Origin: Ornithinibacillus halophilus
GTDB lineage: Bacteria; Bacillota; Bacilli; Bacillales; Amphibacillaceae
Length of the DNA stretch: 64,000 nucleotides
Assembly: GCF_900129485.1 (NCBI RefSeq)
Contig: NZ_FQVW01000005.1
Span: forward strand, 30,339-94,338
Reading direction: 5' to 3'
Each line of letters opens with the position of its first letter. Position 1 is the first letter of the stretch. The translations under genes were made by a program, and so were the position numbers. Shown here in pieces: positions 43,299 to 53,679 of this stretch. The notes under the pieces are model-generated. The model was not told where the DNA came from and did not search any database. It worked only from the letters and a program-made list of their open reading frames with translations.

Positions 43299-44609
43299 CT
43301 ATTCATTATTACTTACTTGTAAACTTTTTTCATAGGCTTCCTGAAACTTTTGAATGTCTCCAGCTCCCATAAATACAAGGACACTGTCTTTATGTTCTTG
43401 AAGGACATCAATATTTTCGATTTCTAACAATGTTGCATGATCAATTAGTTTCAATAAGTCATCAATTGTTAATTGACCATTATCTTCCCTAGCCGAACCA
43501 AATATATCACAAAGAAAGACATGATCAGCTTCCTTTAAGCTATCAGCAAACTCTTGTAAAAATGTTTTAGTTCTTGTAAAAGTATGTGGTTGGAATATAG
43601 CAACAATTGGTCGATTAGGATATTTCTTCTGCGCTGATTCAATGGTTGCAGTGATTTCTATTGGATGATGTGCATAATCATCAATAATTATTTGGCTATC
43701 AATTACTTTTTCAGTAAATCGACGTTTTACCCCTTGAAATGTAGAAAGACTCTTCATTGCATCTGCTTGAAGTCCTTCATAATGACAAATCGCAATGACT
43801 GATAAGGCATTTAAAATATTATGGTTTCCATACATCGGTATTTTGAAAGAATCATAAAATGTGTTGCGAACGAACACATCAAATTCAGTACCGTCTTCCA
43901 CCTCTTTTACATTTTGTGCTTGGAAGTCATTGGATGGAGAGAATCCATAGTACACTACAGGTACTTTTGCCTGAATCTGTTGAAGTTGTTCATCATCTCC
44001 ACAAGCAATAATACCTTTTTTCACATTATCTGCCATTGATTGAAATGCATTAAACACATCATCTATACTAGTAAAATAATCTGGATGATCAAAATCAATA
44101 TTTGTCATTATTGCATAGTCTGGTTCGTAGCTAAGAAAATGCCTACGATATTCACATGCTTCAAATACAAAATATTCACTATCTACATGTCCTCTCCCAG
44201 TCCCGTCTCCGATCAGATAGGAGATAGGAAAATTTTGTTGAAGTACATGAGAAAGTAATCCGGTAGTAGATGTTTTACCATGTGCGCCAGTAACAGCAAC
44301 ACTTGTATATTGTTTTAACCATTCACCGAGAAATTCATGATACCTATAATATTTTAAGCCCCGACGTTTTGCTTCTCTTATTTCAACGTGATCATCTGAA
44401 AAGGCGTTTCCAGCAATAATTGTAAAATTATCTTTTATATTTTCTTCTGAAAAAGAATAAATTGGGATACCTTTAGCTTCAAGTGCATCTTGGGTGAAAA
44501 ATCGTTTCTCTACATCAGACCCTTGAACATTTTCTCCAGAGTCATCTAGTATTTGTGCAAGTGCACTCATTCCTGTACCCTTAATACCAATAAAATGGTA
44601 AGTTGTCAT
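43299..44609 (-). CDS. murC: UDP-N-acetylmuramate--L-alanine ligase
   Basis: 436 residues, Mur ligase. The N-terminal Rossmann region ([18 protein letters not shown]) binds UDP-MurNAc, the ATP site is [10 protein letters not shown], the central HPDYFTS and C-terminal [10 protein letters not shown] motifs are in place. It adds L-Ala as the first residue of the peptidoglycan stem, in the cytosol. It has its own terminator, so ytxGH downstream are read mainly from their own promoter. Confidence 0.97.
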   Translation of the reverse strand: MTTYHFIGIKGTGMSALAQILDDSGENVQGSDVEKRFFTQDALEAKGIPIYSFSEENIKDNFTIIAGNAFSDDHVEIREAKRRGLKYYRYHEFLGEWLKQYTSVAVTGAHGKTSTTGLLSHVLQQNFPISYLIGDGTGRGHVDSEYFVFEACEYRRHFLSYEPDYAIMTNIDFDHPDYFTSIDDVFNAFQSMADNVKKGIIACGDDEQLQQIQAKVPVVYYGFSPSNDFQAQNVKEVEDGTEFDVFVRNTFYDSFKIPMYGNHNILNALSVIAICHYEGLQADAMKSLSTFQGVKRRFTEKVIDSQIIIDDYAHHPIEITATIESAQKKYPNRPIVAIFQPHTFTRTKTFLQEFADSLKEADHVFLCDIFGSAREDNGQLTIDDLLKLIDHATLLEIENIDVLQEHKDSVLVFMGAGDIQKFQEAYEKSLQVSNNE

Positions 44610-44795
44610 AAAAAAGAACCTCCAAATTTATGTGTACAATAACCTCAAGTACTCATTATAGCAAAAACAGAACACTTTGTGTTTGTAAAACTTACCTCTT
44701 ACCCATACTTTATTATAGTCAGTTTTATCTATTTCTTTTCAGAATGCTTATTTTAGTAACAGGCTGTGTGCTCCGACTAAATATAACACTATTTA

Positions 44796-45911
44796 TTATT
44801 CCCGTGAATCCCTGTATTCCACTTTTTCTAAACGAGGATTTGGACGATACCGTCTACCTTCTTTCGCTTCAGGAGTACCATTTAGAAGTACATTGTCCCC
44901 GGTGAAACCAATTTTCATATTTAGTAAACTTCTCCCGACACCATATGTGTCAACTGGAACACCAAGATTTTCAAAGTGACGAATTTTATCTTCTGTAAAT
45001 CCACCTGTTGCAACAATTTCAACATGTTTATATCCTTCATCATCTAACGCTTTTCTTAAAGCAAATATAAGCTCAGGATTAACACCTCTAGGGTCAAACG
45101 TACCCATCAAGTGATGGTTGCGCAAGAAATACTTATCAACTAATGTTTTTGAAGTATCTAATCGTACTCCTACTAACTTATCTCCAAATGCCCTAGCTAC
45201 TTTTAATGAATCTGTTATCACATCATTATTATAATCCACTAATGCTACTAAATCATCGTTAGGAAATACTTCATGATAGGCTTGTGTAGCTGCAACAACA
45301 TCACCTCTAAACATTTGGATCATTGCATGGGGCATCGTTCCCATTCCTTCTTTCCCCCACCATTCATTCATGGCATGTGTTGCTTGTGCAGTTGATCCAC
45401 CGATAAATGCAGCGTAACCATCTCCAGCCTGTTGTGTATAGTGATCATCACGATCCCCCATAAAGATTACAGGCTTTTGTTTCCCTGATGTTCTAGCCGC
45501 TTTTACGACATTATATACATTTGTGGCAACCGATGTTCTTCTAGCTAATATCCCATCAATAATCCCCTCTAAGAAGCCAAAACTCTGATATGGCCCAGAG
45601 ATTGTCATTACGGATTCAAAAGGAGATATTTTATCTCCATCTTTTAAAGAATAAATTTCAAGATTTTCTGGTTTATCTGCAAATGTATGTACTAAGGCAA
45701 TGGCTTCATCTGTACCACATAAAACAGAATCTTCTTTTTGGAAGAATTGCATCGTAACATTATTTTGTGGTAATTTCTTTTCAGCAATTTCTTTTGTTTT
45801 CAAGAAATAAACTGCTGAAAACCATCCTTCTCGAATTCGTTCATCAAATTTAAATGTTTTATTAGTTAATCGATTGATTTTTCCTTGTAGTTTTTGTTCA
45901 ATCTCCTTCAT
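44796..45911 (-). CDS. Nicotinate phosphoribosyltransferase
   Basis: 371 residues, a compact NAPRTase. The PRTase-type barrel has FMGDRDDHYTQQAGDGYAAF, the conserved RLDTSKTL, and IVATGGFTEDKI with the phosphate-binding Gly-rich loop. It converts nicotinate and PRPP to nicotinate mononucleotide for NAD salvage. AAAGGAGA precedes the ATG. It is shorter than B. subtilis YueK and belongs to a different branch of the family. It is 60 bp downstream of sftA, perhaps read with it. Confidence 0.9.
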   Translation of the reverse strand: MKEIEQKLQGKINRLTNKTFKFDERIREGWFSAVYFLKTKEIAEKKLPQNNVTMQFFQKEDSVLCGTDEAIALVHTFADKPENLEIYSLKDGDKISPFESVMTISGPYQSFGFLEGIIDGILARRTSVATNVYNVVKAARTSGKQKPVIFMGDRDDHYTQQAGDGYAAFIGGSTAQATHAMNEWWGKEGMGTMPHAMIQMFRGDVVAATQAYHEVFPNDDLVALVDYNNDVITDSLKVARAFGDKLVGVRLDTSKTLVDKYFLRNHHLMGTFDPRGVNPELIFALRKALDDEGYKHVEIVATGGFTEDKIRHFENLGVPVDTYGVGRSLLNMKIGFTGDNVLLNGTPEAKEGRRYRPNPRLEKVEYRDSRE

Positions 45912-45971
45912 GCGACGTTCTCCTTTAATTTTTGTACATTGAATTTATTGTATCACACAATACATACTTTT

Positions 45972-48188
45972 TTATAATTCTTCTAACTGAGACCTCGTGA
46001 CTAAAATATCTCTAGGTTTACTTCCATTTTGTCCAGTAATAATTCCTCTATGTTCTAACGTATCAATTAACCTTGCAGCACGATTATATCCAATTTTAAA
46101 ATGGCGTTGTAGTAAAGACGTACTTGCACTGTTTTGCTGTAAGACGAATTGAATAGCATCGTTTAGCAAATCGTCCTCATCCTCATCGACTGCCATTTGT
46201 TCTAACAACGTATCTTGTTCAAAAAGATAATTTGGTTCAGCTATGTTGCGCACATGATTCGTAACTCTTTCTACTTCTTCATCGGATACGAATGGACCTT
46301 GCAATCGTACAGCCTTTCCACTTCCATTCTCGATAAATAGCATATCTCCTTTTCCAAGTAACTTCTCAGCACCTGAAGTGTCAATAATGGTACGTGAGTC
46401 GACTTGTGACGATACACTGAAAGCAATTCGTGTTGGGATATTCGCTTTGATTAATCCTGTTAAAACATCGACTGAAGGCCTTTGCGTAGCTAATAATAAA
46501 TGTATTCCACATGCTCTTGCCTTCTGAGCTATTCGACTAATTGAATCCTCTACATCTTGAGGAGAAACCATCATCAAGTCTGCTAACTCATCAATTACAA
46601 TAACAAGGTATGGCATTTTCTCAGAATGTCTCTCTTCACTTTTTACTTTACGATTATACCGCTCAATATCTCGAACTCCTTCTCTCACGAATCGGTTATA
46701 TCGATCTTCCATCTCTTCTACGGCCCATTTTAATGCAGCAGTAGCGGCTTTAACATCCGTGATGACCGGAGACACCAAGTGAGGAATACCGTTATATGGT
46801 GCCAACTCAACCATTTTAGGGTCGATAAGCATAAATTTTACATCTTCATAACTCGCTTTATATATTAAACTGATTAAAATCGTATTAATACAAACACTTT
46901 TTCCAGAACCTGTAGCTCCAGCAATCAAACCATGAGGCATCTTCTGAATATTGGTAATCATAGGTGCTCCTTCAATGCTTAGGCCAAGTGCAATAGAAAG
47001 AGGTGATTTACTTTCTTGAAAATCAGTTACCTCTAGTATTTCCTGTAGACCTACCATTTTAGATGTTTCATTCGGAACTTCAATGCCAATTGTGTTTTTA
47101 CCTGGTATAGGTGCTTCGATTCTTATATCCCTTGCTGCCATATTTAACTTTATGTCATCACTTAAATTCTTTACTTTACTCACCTTAACACCAAGTTCGG
47201 GATGAACCTCAAACCGAGTAACAGCAGGGCCCTGAGTTGCACGAACAACCTTTGCACGTACATTAAAGTGCTTAAGTGTTTCTTCTAGCAATCTCTGTTG
47301 TTCCCTTACCCATAAGTGATTTGTACTATTATTTTTCACTGGGTCATTTAACAAATGTAATGGAATTTCAGATTGACTTGCTTCTATTACTGGTATTTTT
47401 GTTTCTTTTTCCTCTATCTTTTTCTTTTGCAATAGCATATTACGCTTATCTCTAGGTGTCATCATTACATTATAAGGAATTGATCGATTTCTAGATTTTT
47501 TATGACCATTATGCTCATTATCAGATTTTTGCTGTGATATTATTTTCCGTTGCTGAATGGATTCTTGTTTGTCTTCTCTTGGTCTTGGCTCGGAAGGCTC
47601 TGCAAACGTTTGGTGCTGTACGTCCTCTACGGTAACAGCAACTTCATCAGTATTTTCATTATTCACTACTTGATTGTCAATCGTTATTTCATCTTCGTTA
47701 TTTAGATAATTTTCTTCTTGTTCCTCTTTATGTATTGATTCAGATGACCTGTTTAGTCGAGTTGGCTTTCTCAAAAATGCTGGTTCATCTTCTATTTCAT
47801 TGTCCTCCTGATTTCTCGAACGAAAACCATAAATTGGTGAAGGTACTTCACTTGGTTTAAATGGTTTCTTTTCCACCTTTTGTTCGTATGTATTGGGGGT
47901 ATAGTTCATGTCAATAGGCTCTTCTTTTTGTTTTTGTTGATACGTATACTCCGTTCTCATTTTTCTTCTATGGAAAGCAGGGACATCATACTCATCGTTA
48001 CTAATCTGCTTTTGGTTAGGAGATTGCATCTCTGGAAAACGGAAGTTGTTGTTATCTGGATACTGATATAGCATTCTTGCTTTTATTTGTTGGTGACTAT
48101 CTACTCGTTCATAGGATTGTTGTTTTGGTTTATCTTCTTCCTCTTCCCATATGAAGTTTTCGATTCTTTTCTTCCACTTTTCCCACAT
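45972..48188 (-). CDS. sftA: DNA translocase SftA (FtsK/SpoIIIE family, soluble)
   Basis: 738 residues, no membrane segments. The first 250 or so residues are charged and low-complexity, and replace the FtsK membrane part. The ATPase has Walker A GATGSGKSV near residue 425 and Walker B VIVIDELADLM near 528; a C-terminal winged-helix gamma domain (about 670-738) reads polar DNA motifs. SftA moves chromosome DNA away from a closing septum before SpoIIIE acts. It is shorter than B. subtilis SftA (952 residues) because of a shorter N-terminal linker. It sits next to ytpR, as in B. subtilis. Confidence 0.93.
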   Translation of the reverse strand: MWEKWKKRIENFIWEEEEDKPKQQSYERVDSHQQIKARMLYQYPDNNNFRFPEMQSPNQKQISNDEYDVPAFHRRKMRTEYTYQQKQKEEPIDMNYTPNTYEQKVEKKPFKPSEVPSPIYGFRSRNQEDNEIEDEPAFLRKPTRLNRSSESIHKEEQEENYLNNEDEITIDNQVVNNENTDEVAVTVEDVQHQTFAEPSEPRPREDKQESIQQRKIISQQKSDNEHNGHKKSRNRSIPYNVMMTPRDKRNMLLQKKKIEEKETKIPVIEASQSEIPLHLLNDPVKNNSTNHLWVREQQRLLEETLKHFNVRAKVVRATQGPAVTRFEVHPELGVKVSKVKNLSDDIKLNMAARDIRIEAPIPGKNTIGIEVPNETSKMVGLQEILEVTDFQESKSPLSIALGLSIEGAPMITNIQKMPHGLIAGATGSGKSVCINTILISLIYKASYEDVKFMLIDPKMVELAPYNGIPHLVSPVITDVKAATAALKWAVEEMEDRYNRFVREGVRDIERYNRKVKSEERHSEKMPYLVIVIDELADLMMVSPQDVEDSISRIAQKARACGIHLLLATQRPSVDVLTGLIKANIPTRIAFSVSSQVDSRTIIDTSGAEKLLGKGDMLFIENGSGKAVRLQGPFVSDEEVERVTNHVRNIAEPNYLFEQDTLLEQMAVDEDEDDLLNDAIQFVLQQNSASTSLLQRHFKIGYNRAARLIDTLEHRGIITGQNGSKPRDILVTRSQLEEL

Positions 48189-48307
48189 TTATTTCACTCT
48201 TTTCTATTGTGTTGCTATATATGTATTTTAACAGGTTTACTGTAGAATGGTAGATTATTTTACAGGAAATCTAATCTACGACTATCTTAATACCTTCCTG
48301 CAAACCG

Positions 48308-48344
48308 AAAAGCAACCTTCGTCACTATGACAAAAGGTTGCTTT
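48308..48344 (-). terminator. Terminator-like hairpin after ytpR
   Basis: Stem AGCAACCTT-GTCA / TGAC-AAGGTTGCT with a small loop; the minus strand continues TTTTCGG. Confidence 0.7.
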
Positions 48345-48347
48345 ACA

Positions 48348-48950
48348 TTAAAATTGAAATGCCTCGCCTATTTGATACGAATCTTCTAGTACATAAATTC
48401 CTTTTTCTTTTGGAGCATTTGGTAAACCAAGTTCTTTCTGAGAACAAATCATCCCATTTGAAGGTACTCCACGAAGTTCAGTAGGTTTTATTTTCAAACC
48501 ACTAGGCATCGTTGCTCCCACTTTCGCTACTACAACTTTCTGGCCTTTATCAACATTTGGTGCTCCACAGACAATTTGAAGTGTTTCTGAACCTACATCC
48601 ACTTGACAAACACTTAATTTATCTGCATTTTCATGTTGAGTCTTATCCGCTACAAAACCAACAACAAATTTTGGACTCAAATCAAAGTCTAGTGGATCAT
48701 TTAAATTGTTCTTTTGGAATAACTCTTTAATTTCGCTTAACAAATCTTCTGTTAACGTAATTTTACCCGTTTCATTTAAGTTTACATGATTAGAAGCATC
48801 GAAAATATTATACCCTAGAATCTTCCCATCTGTACTTACAATTTTAACGATAGGACCGTATTTTTCATGGGTTAATTCTTCTCGATTTCCTTCTTCTAAT
48901 GGGATAATTAGTACATTACCAATTCCTTGTGGATTATAAAAAACATCCAT
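48348..48950 (-). CDS. ytpR: YtpR, tRNA-binding domain protein
   Basis: 200 residues from ATG 48950; the GTG at 48959 overlaps the GAGTGAT ribosome site. An N-terminal DUF4479 domain ([19 protein letters not shown]) is followed by an EMAPII/Arc1p-type tRNA-binding OB fold ([50 protein letters not shown]). Related domains occur in MetRS and PheT. The cellular role is unknown. It is the last of the ytpQ-ytpR pair (18 bp apart). Confidence 0.92.
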   Translation of the reverse strand: MDVFYNPQGIGNVLIIPLEEGNREELTHEKYGPIVKIVSTDGKILGYNIFDASNHVNLNETGKITLTEDLLSEIKELFQKNNLNDPLDFDLSPKFVVGFVADKTQHENADKLSVCQVDVGSETLQIVCGAPNVDKGQKVVVAKVGATMPSGLKIKPTELRGVPSNGMICSQKELGLPNAPKEKGIYVLEDSYQIGEAFQF

Positions 48951-48968
48951 TCTAATCACTCTTTCCTA

Positions 48969-49772
48969 TTATTTCTGTGGTTTATTTTTTGCTAATATGA
49001 AGATCGGTGTTAGTTCTTTATCTTCATAAATAAATGCTAAAGATGTTATTGGAATACGACCTTCCGCAAAAAATTTCATTGTCATTTGTGCTAATATATC
49101 ATAACCTGTCTTATTTTGTATATCGACAATGATTAATACATCCTGGTGAGGTACAGCAACGGCTAATTCACCTTTGCTTTTTGCCTTCATCTCTTCTAAC
49201 AGAGAATCATTTAAAATACGACTAGCGTCATATCCATCTTGTGCTGCAAAAAAGTAAAAATCATTTCCTGCTACTTGATCCAATTTGTATTCAGTCGATA
49301 AGGAACGTAAATTGAATGTTGCAATTTCATCAAGATGTTCATTCGTCCATCCTTCTTGCTCGACCATATTTTCATTGATAAGGCGATAAGATTTCCCGAC
49401 ATCTAATGCATAAAACACTCTCGTTTCTGCAGTATGTTCCTTATATACCAGTCTTTCTCCTTGCTTTGTTTTTTTAGGGAAAGATGTTGAACGAATAACA
49501 GGTAAAATATTCCTTTCTCTTCCTGCAAGTTGATAACTCTCATTCATCATTACGAGTGATTGAGAAATATGGTCAACTAGTTCGTCAATAGCATCTTCAC
49601 CACGTTCATTATATTTTGCAATTACTTTTGGTAATGTAATCGTTACACCTTGTTTGCTGTCTTTCCACTCAATTCGAAATGTATCTTTATCGCGATTAAA
49701 CGATGTTCGATAATTAGGTCCTGCCAGTCTATCTTCTAGTATTCGCTTTAACTTTATACTAGTCATTTTCAT
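48969..49772 (-). CDS. ytpQ: YtpQ (DUF1444 family)
   Basis: 267 residues, with AAGGAGGAATT before the ATG. It has the family opening MKMTSIKLKRILEDRL and the conserved ITLPKVIAKYNERGEDAID. No signal peptide, membrane segment or known catalytic motif; alpha/beta by composition. It sits between ytpP and ytpR in the conserved Bacilli order. Function unknown. Confidence 0.9.
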   Translation of the reverse strand: MKMTSIKLKRILEDRLAGPNYRTSFNRDKDTFRIEWKDSKQGVTITLPKVIAKYNERGEDAIDELVDHISQSLVMMNESYQLAGRERNILPVIRSTSFPKKTKQGERLVYKEHTAETRVFYALDVGKSYRLINENMVEQEGWTNEHLDEIATFNLRSLSTEYKLDQVAGNDFYFFAAQDGYDASRILNDSLLEEMKAKSKGELAVAVPHQDVLIIVDIQNKTGYDILAQMTMKFFAEGRIPITSLAFIYEDKELTPIFILAKNKPQK

Positions 49773-49809
49773 TGTAATTCCTCCTTATCCCGAAACAGAG
49801 GTACGCTTA

Positions 49810-50127
49810 TTACTTCGGTAAATTCTCGATAAATTGTACAATCTCTTCCTTTGTTTTTCGGTCTTTACTAACAAAGCGACCAATTTCCTCTCCATGATGA
49901 AAAGCAAGAAAACTTGGTATTCCAAATACGTCAAAGTCCTGACAGATAGAAATAAATTGATCACGATCAATAAGTATAAATGTATAGTTAGAGAATTGCT
50001 CTTCAATTTCAGGTAAGATTGGTTCAATTACACGACAATCTGGACACCAATCAGCAGTGAAAAGCATAATTACTCTATCTTTATTTTTATATTGGTTAAA
50101 TTCCTCAGTTGATTGTAATTCTATCAC
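49810..50127 (-). CDS. ytpP: Thioredoxin-like protein YtpP
   Basis: 105 residues from GTG 50127, with GGGAGTGAT upstream. The active site is WCPDC (residues near 27-31), in place of the WCGPC of thioredoxin 1, and the cis-Pro is in FGIPSF. It is a cytosolic disulfide reductase or similar; B. subtilis YtpP has been linked to redox stress. The CPDC site suggests a different redox potential or partner. It is 37 bp upstream of ytpQ. Confidence 0.92.
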   Translation of the reverse strand: MIELQSTEEFNQYKNKDRVIMLFTADWCPDCRVIEPILPEIEEQFSNYTFILIDRDQFISICQDFDVFGIPSFLAFHHGEEIGRFVSKDRKTKEEIVQFIENLPK

Positions 50128-50210
50128 TATAAATCACTCCCACAAATATCATAGCTTTGTTTAGCTTATCTTTCAATTATTGGGCTTTGTATTTACGGAT
50201 TTCATGTAGA

Positions 50211-50244
50211 AAAAATAGAGCCTGCTTATCAACAGCCTCTATTC
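50211..50244 (-). terminator. Terminator of the 50239-50757 gene
   Basis: Stem AATAGAGGCTG / CAGGCTCTATT (one GU) with a 9-nt loop, followed on the minus strand by TTTTTT; it overlaps the stop codon. Confidence 0.82.
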
Positions 50245-50757
50245 TTGTTTTTCGGATGAAATGATAGAATTTGCAATTGTCATCGCTTCACTAGCATTTT
50301 TCTCTAAATTAGATCGATTGCTAATCGTTGTAATTTTAACTCCCCCGATTCCAACTTGTAACTCATACATTGCATCTTCTTCGGGTAATATCCGTACATA
50401 GCCAAATTTCTCGTCATCCTCAAAAGACTCAAGTAGAACATTATCATTTTCTTGAACTTTATCATAGTTTAACTTACTTTTAGAGGATTCAAAAGGATTG
50501 TAGAAGACTAATAATAACTGTTCATTAATTGTAAGTATAACATTATTAGCATCAACTTCTTCTACTGTTGCATTATCAGATAAATAAAATGAAAATCCTT
50601 CTGACTCATAGTTAACACTTACTGGTGTTTCAAATGCATTCTCGGCTGCTTCTTTTGTTTTTTGAAATACTGCATCATCCGTGTCATAGCTAATAACACT
50701 AAAAACTATAATAAATAATGTTAATGCTGCAATTACTATTATTGTTTTACGTTCCAT
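50239..50757 (-). CDS. Membrane-anchored hypothetical protein, 172 residues
   Basis: An N-terminal membrane helix (IIVIAALTLFIIVFSVI) follows MERKT, so the rest is probably extracellular or cell-wall facing. The exposed part is acidic, with beta-strand pattern and no cysteines. It has a conserved-looking SNRSNLEKNASEAMTIANSI end. The ATG (50757-50755) lies 30 nt from its best ribosome site GGGAGGGGTGG, with a 7-bp hairpin between them. It is not recognised by name; its position upstream of ytpP in the same strand matches a small ytp gene in B. subtilis only in part. Confidence 0.75.
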   Translation of the reverse strand: MERKTIIVIAALTLFIIVFSVISYDTDDAVFQKTKEAAENAFETPVSVNYESEGFSFYLSDNATVEEVDANNVILTINEQLLLVFYNPFESSKSKLNYDKVQENDNVLLESFEDDEKFGYVRILPEEDAMYELQVGIGGVKITTISNRSNLEKNASEAMTIANSIISSEKQE

Positions 50758-50949
50758 ATAAAAGTTGCTGGTATATTACTTTACCAGCCACCCCTCCCTA
50801 ATGTGTATTGCTACTAAAGACCTATTCACTCTTTTTATCATACTATTATTTTTTGCATTTTAAAAGTCATTGAATTGTATCAATTATTTTCATTTAGTGA
50901 GCTTTTTCGGTAAACTAAGATTAACTAAATATTTTGGGAGGTTTTCTTT

Positions 50950-51390
50950 ATGGAATTAACAGTTTATTTAGCTGGCCAAATTCACGACGATTGGCGAGAT
51001 CAATTAGAAGATAAAGCAAAAGAAAAGAATTTACCATTAAACTTTGTTTCACCCCAAACAAATCATGACCGTTCTGATGATATTGGAGAAGCTATTTTAG
51101 GGCAGCAACCTGGTAAAGTATATAGAGATGATGCAGCTTCTAGTGTGAACAATTTAAGAACACAAGTATTATTACAAAAATCTGATGTTGTGATTGCACT
51201 CTTTGGGGAAAAATATAAACAGTGGAATACTGCTATGGATGCAAGTGCAGCGATTACAATGAATAAACCAACTATCATTGTAAGACCAGAAAGCTTAATT
51301 CATCCATTAAAAGAACTATCGAATAAAGCCAACGTTACGGTTGAAACGATTGATCAAGCTTTAGATGTTCTAGCCTATATTTATGAATAG
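50950..51390 (+). CDS. ytoQ: YtoQ family protein
   Basis: 146 residues with GGGAGG 8 nt before the ATG. It matches YtoQ in its opening ELTVYLAGQIHDDWRDQL and the core LLQKSDVVIALFGEKYKQWN, DASAAITMNKPTIIVRPE, a TIR/nucleoside-2-deoxyribosyltransferase-like fold. Catalytic residues cannot be assigned. It stands alone and ends at its own terminator. Confidence 0.9.
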   Translation: MELTVYLAGQIHDDWRDQLEDKAKEKNLPLNFVSPQTNHDRSDDIGEAILGQQPGKVYRDDAASSVNNLRTQVLLQKSDVVIALFGEKYKQWNTAMDASAAITMNKPTIIVRPESLIHPLKELSNKANVTVETIDQALDVLAYIYE

Positions 51391-51404
51391 AAAACTATGA
51401 AATC

Positions 51405-51436
51405 AAAAAAATCCGAATATAGTTCGGATTTTTTTG
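51405..51436 (+). terminator. Terminator of ytoQ
   Basis: A perfect 9-bp stem AAATCCGAA / TTCGGATTT with a 5-nt loop and a run of T, 15 bp after the stop. Confidence 0.88.
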
Positions 51437-51484
51437 ATGTAACTATATAATTATTAAACAATTAGATTTTAGAGTTAAAGATCC

Positions 51485-51823
51485 TTACACTTTTTTAACA
51501 AATTCCGTTTTTAGTTGCATTGGACCAATCCCATCTATCTTACAATCAATATCATGGTCACCATCAATCAAGCGAATATTCTTCACTTTTGTTCCTCTTT
51601 TAACTACCAAAGATGAACCTTTCACTTTTAAGTCTTTAATAACAGTTATTGAATCTCCATCCTCTAGTATATTTCCATTGGCATCTTTGTATACTTTTTC
51701 ATTGTTTGTTTCATCATCTTCTGTAGGTGCCCATTCGTGACCACATTCAGGACAGATAATTAAAGTACCATCTTCATATGTATATTCAGAGTTACATTCT
51801 GGACAATTCGGTAATTGTGTCAA
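51485..51823 (-). CDS. yjdM: PhnA/YjdM family zinc-ribbon protein
   Basis: 112 residues from TTG 51823, with GAGG 7 nt upstream. It has an N-terminal zinc ribbon (two CPEC motifs) and the C-terminal PhnA domain ([33 protein letters not shown]). The name comes from the phosphonate-locus gene phnA, but PhnA-like proteins are widespread and their role is unclear; phosphonoacetate hydrolase activity is not expected from this type. It starts 20 bp after the DUF84 gene, so the two may be one operon. Confidence 0.92.
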   Translation of the reverse strand: MTQLPNCPECNSEYTYEDGTLIICPECGHEWAPTEDDETNNEKVYKDANGNILEDGDSITVIKDLKVKGSSLVVKRGTKVKNIRLIDGDHDIDCKIDGIGPMQLKTEFVKKV

Positions 51824-51843
51824 TTCAATTCCTCACTTTATCG

Positions 51844-52350
51844 TTATTTTACTTTCCAATATTCCCATTGACCTCTCAATAGAGTAACTACATGTTCAAA
51901 CATAGCACTTCTGGATATTAAATTATTAGTGAAAATACCAATTGCACCTTCATTGTTTCTTACTTCATTTTTTTCAGCATAGGAGTCCATAATATCCCCA
52001 AGTTCTACTCCTCTTTTCAGTTGATCGTCAATTTCCTTAGGTAATAAAACTCTTGCACCACTTGCTGTGAAAATGGATTTTTCAGGAGTCACTAAAGCAC
52101 CCCAGTTACATAAGAAAAGTTGGTTGTCCACATACATGACACCACCTTCTAATCCTATCCCATAAACATCTTCTTCAGATTCAGCACATTGTAGTGCACG
52201 GTTCACTGCCCCATCTCTCGTTTCTTTATCAGAAAATGGTTGCGCTGAAACTTTGGAAGGAACAGAAAGGGAATTAACTATTTCGTCTGCAAAAACATGT
52301 TCAACTGCTTTAATTTTAGTAGGATTTTTTGAGCCGACGATAATTTTCAT
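51844..52350 (-). CDS. DUF84 NTPase (inosine/xanthosine triphosphatase, YjjX-like)
   Basis: 168 residues, with AAAGGAGA before the ATG. The family opening IIVGSKNPTKIKAVEHVF and the central SDKETRDGAVNRA and GIGLEGGVMY are present, and an acidic pair may hold Mg2+. E. coli YjjX removes the non-canonical ITP and XTP, so a house-cleaning role is likely. A Bacillus-specific name is not certain, so none is given. Confidence 0.88.
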   Translation of the reverse strand: MKIIVGSKNPTKIKAVEHVFADEIVNSLSVPSKVSAQPFSDKETRDGAVNRALQCAESEEDVYGIGLEGGVMYVDNQLFLCNWGALVTPEKSIFTASGARVLLPKEIDDQLKRGVELGDIMDSYAEKNEVRNNEGAIGIFTNNLISRSAMFEHVVTLLRGQWEYWKVK

Positions 52351-52402
52351 GGTAATTCTCCTTTATGTATTTCTTGCGTATCATTACAGGTTAGATATAT
52401 TA

Positions 52403-52431
52403 GAAGCTGCTACCAAATGGGTAACAGCTTC
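52403..52431 (-). terminator. Terminator-like hairpin after ytoP
   Basis: Stem GAAGCTGTTACC / GGTAGCAGCTTC (one GU pair) with a 5-nt loop; the minus strand continues TAATATATCT, so the U-tract is weak. Confidence 0.6.
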
Positions 52432-52439
52432 ATATAAGT

Positions 52440-53504
52440 CTATTGTTGACGAATTAAATCTACTGTATTCTGGTCAGTATTTTTAACTAATTTAACAATT
52501 AGTTCTTTTGCTGCTTGGTAATCATCCACATGAATGATTGATGCAGATGTATGGATATAACGTGAACAGATTCCTACAACTGCTGATGGAACACCATTAT
52601 TAGATAGATGTACGCTTCCAGCATCTGTTCCACCTTGAGAGATGAAGTACTGGTATGGAATATTGTTCGATTCTGCAGTATCCAAGACAAATTCTCTCAT
52701 TCCACGGTGTGTAATCATTGAACGGTCAAAAATACGTAAAAGTGCACCTTTACCTAGTTGGCCAAATTCTTTGTCATCCCCAGACATATCATTAGCAGGT
52801 GAAGCATCTAATGCATAAAAAATATCTGGTTGAATCATATTTGCTGCTACTTTGGCACCACGTAATCCTACTTCTTCTTGGACTGTAGCTCCTGAGAACA
52901 ATTGGTTCGGTAACTTTTCACCTTGTAATTCTTTCAGCAACTCAATGGATAGTCCACAACCATAGCGGTTATCCCATGCTTTTGCTAATATTTTTTTCTC
53001 GTTTGCCATTGGCGTAAAAGGACAAATAGGTACGATGGTTTGTCCTGGCTTAATACCAATCTTTTCAGCATCTTCCTTATCATCAGCACCAATATCAATT
53101 AGCATATTTTTAATTTCCATTGGCTTTTTACGTTGTTCGTCGGTTAAATTATGTGGTGGAATAGAACCGATTACACCAACAACAGGACCGTTATCAGTCA
53201 TTACTTGTACTCGTTGTGCCAGTAATACTTGGTTCCACCATCCACCAAGTGGTTGGAAGCGAATCATTCCATTTTTGGTTATTTGTGTAACCATGAATCC
53301 AACTTCGTCCATATGGCCTGCCACCATTACTTTCGGACCTTCCCCTTTTCTTACACCAAATACACCACCAAGATTATCTTGAATAATTTCATCGGAGTAT
53401 TTTTCTAGTTCACCTCTCATAAAGGTACGTAAAGCATGTTCATTCCCAGGTGCACCCTGCAATTCGGTTAATGTTTTAAATAAATCTAGCGTATCCTGCT
53501 TCAT
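52440..53504 (-). CDS. ytoP: M42 family aminopeptidase YtoP
   Basis: 354 residues. The metallopeptidase ligands are seen as H in [10 protein letters not shown] in [13 protein letters not shown] in [10 protein letters not shown] and H in [10 protein letters not shown]. It is a cytosolic, multimeric aminopeptidase (glutamyl/leucyl type) that degrades peptides. The start has GGAGGG 4-5 nt upstream. It reads divergently from ytzB, as in B. subtilis. Confidence 0.94.
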   Translation of the reverse strand: MKQDTLDLFKTLTELQGAPGNEHALRTFMRGELEKYSDEIIQDNLGGVFGVRKGEGPKVMVAGHMDEVGFMVTQITKNGMIRFQPLGGWWNQVLLAQRVQVMTDNGPVVGVIGSIPPHNLTDEQRKKPMEIKNMLIDIGADDKEDAEKIGIKPGQTIVPICPFTPMANEKKILAKAWDNRYGCGLSIELLKELQGEKLPNQLFSGATVQEEVGLRGAKVAANMIQPDIFYALDASPANDMSGDDKEFGQLGKGALLRIFDRSMITHRGMREFVLDTAESNNIPYQYFISQGGTDAGSVHLSNNGVPSAVVGICSRYIHTSASIIHVDDYQAAKELIVKLVKNTDQNTVDLIRQQ

Positions 53505-53679
53505 GATATCCCTCCACTTGTTTCTCTTTATGTATCATTATTAGTATAAATCAACTGTTTTATAGTTTCCACAATTCCAACACATGTATCTATTATTTTC
53601 TATTTTTATTTTTTTAAGGTATACTAATCTTACATGATGGTACGAATACAATAGCAAATCTACGCAAGAGGTGAGATGA

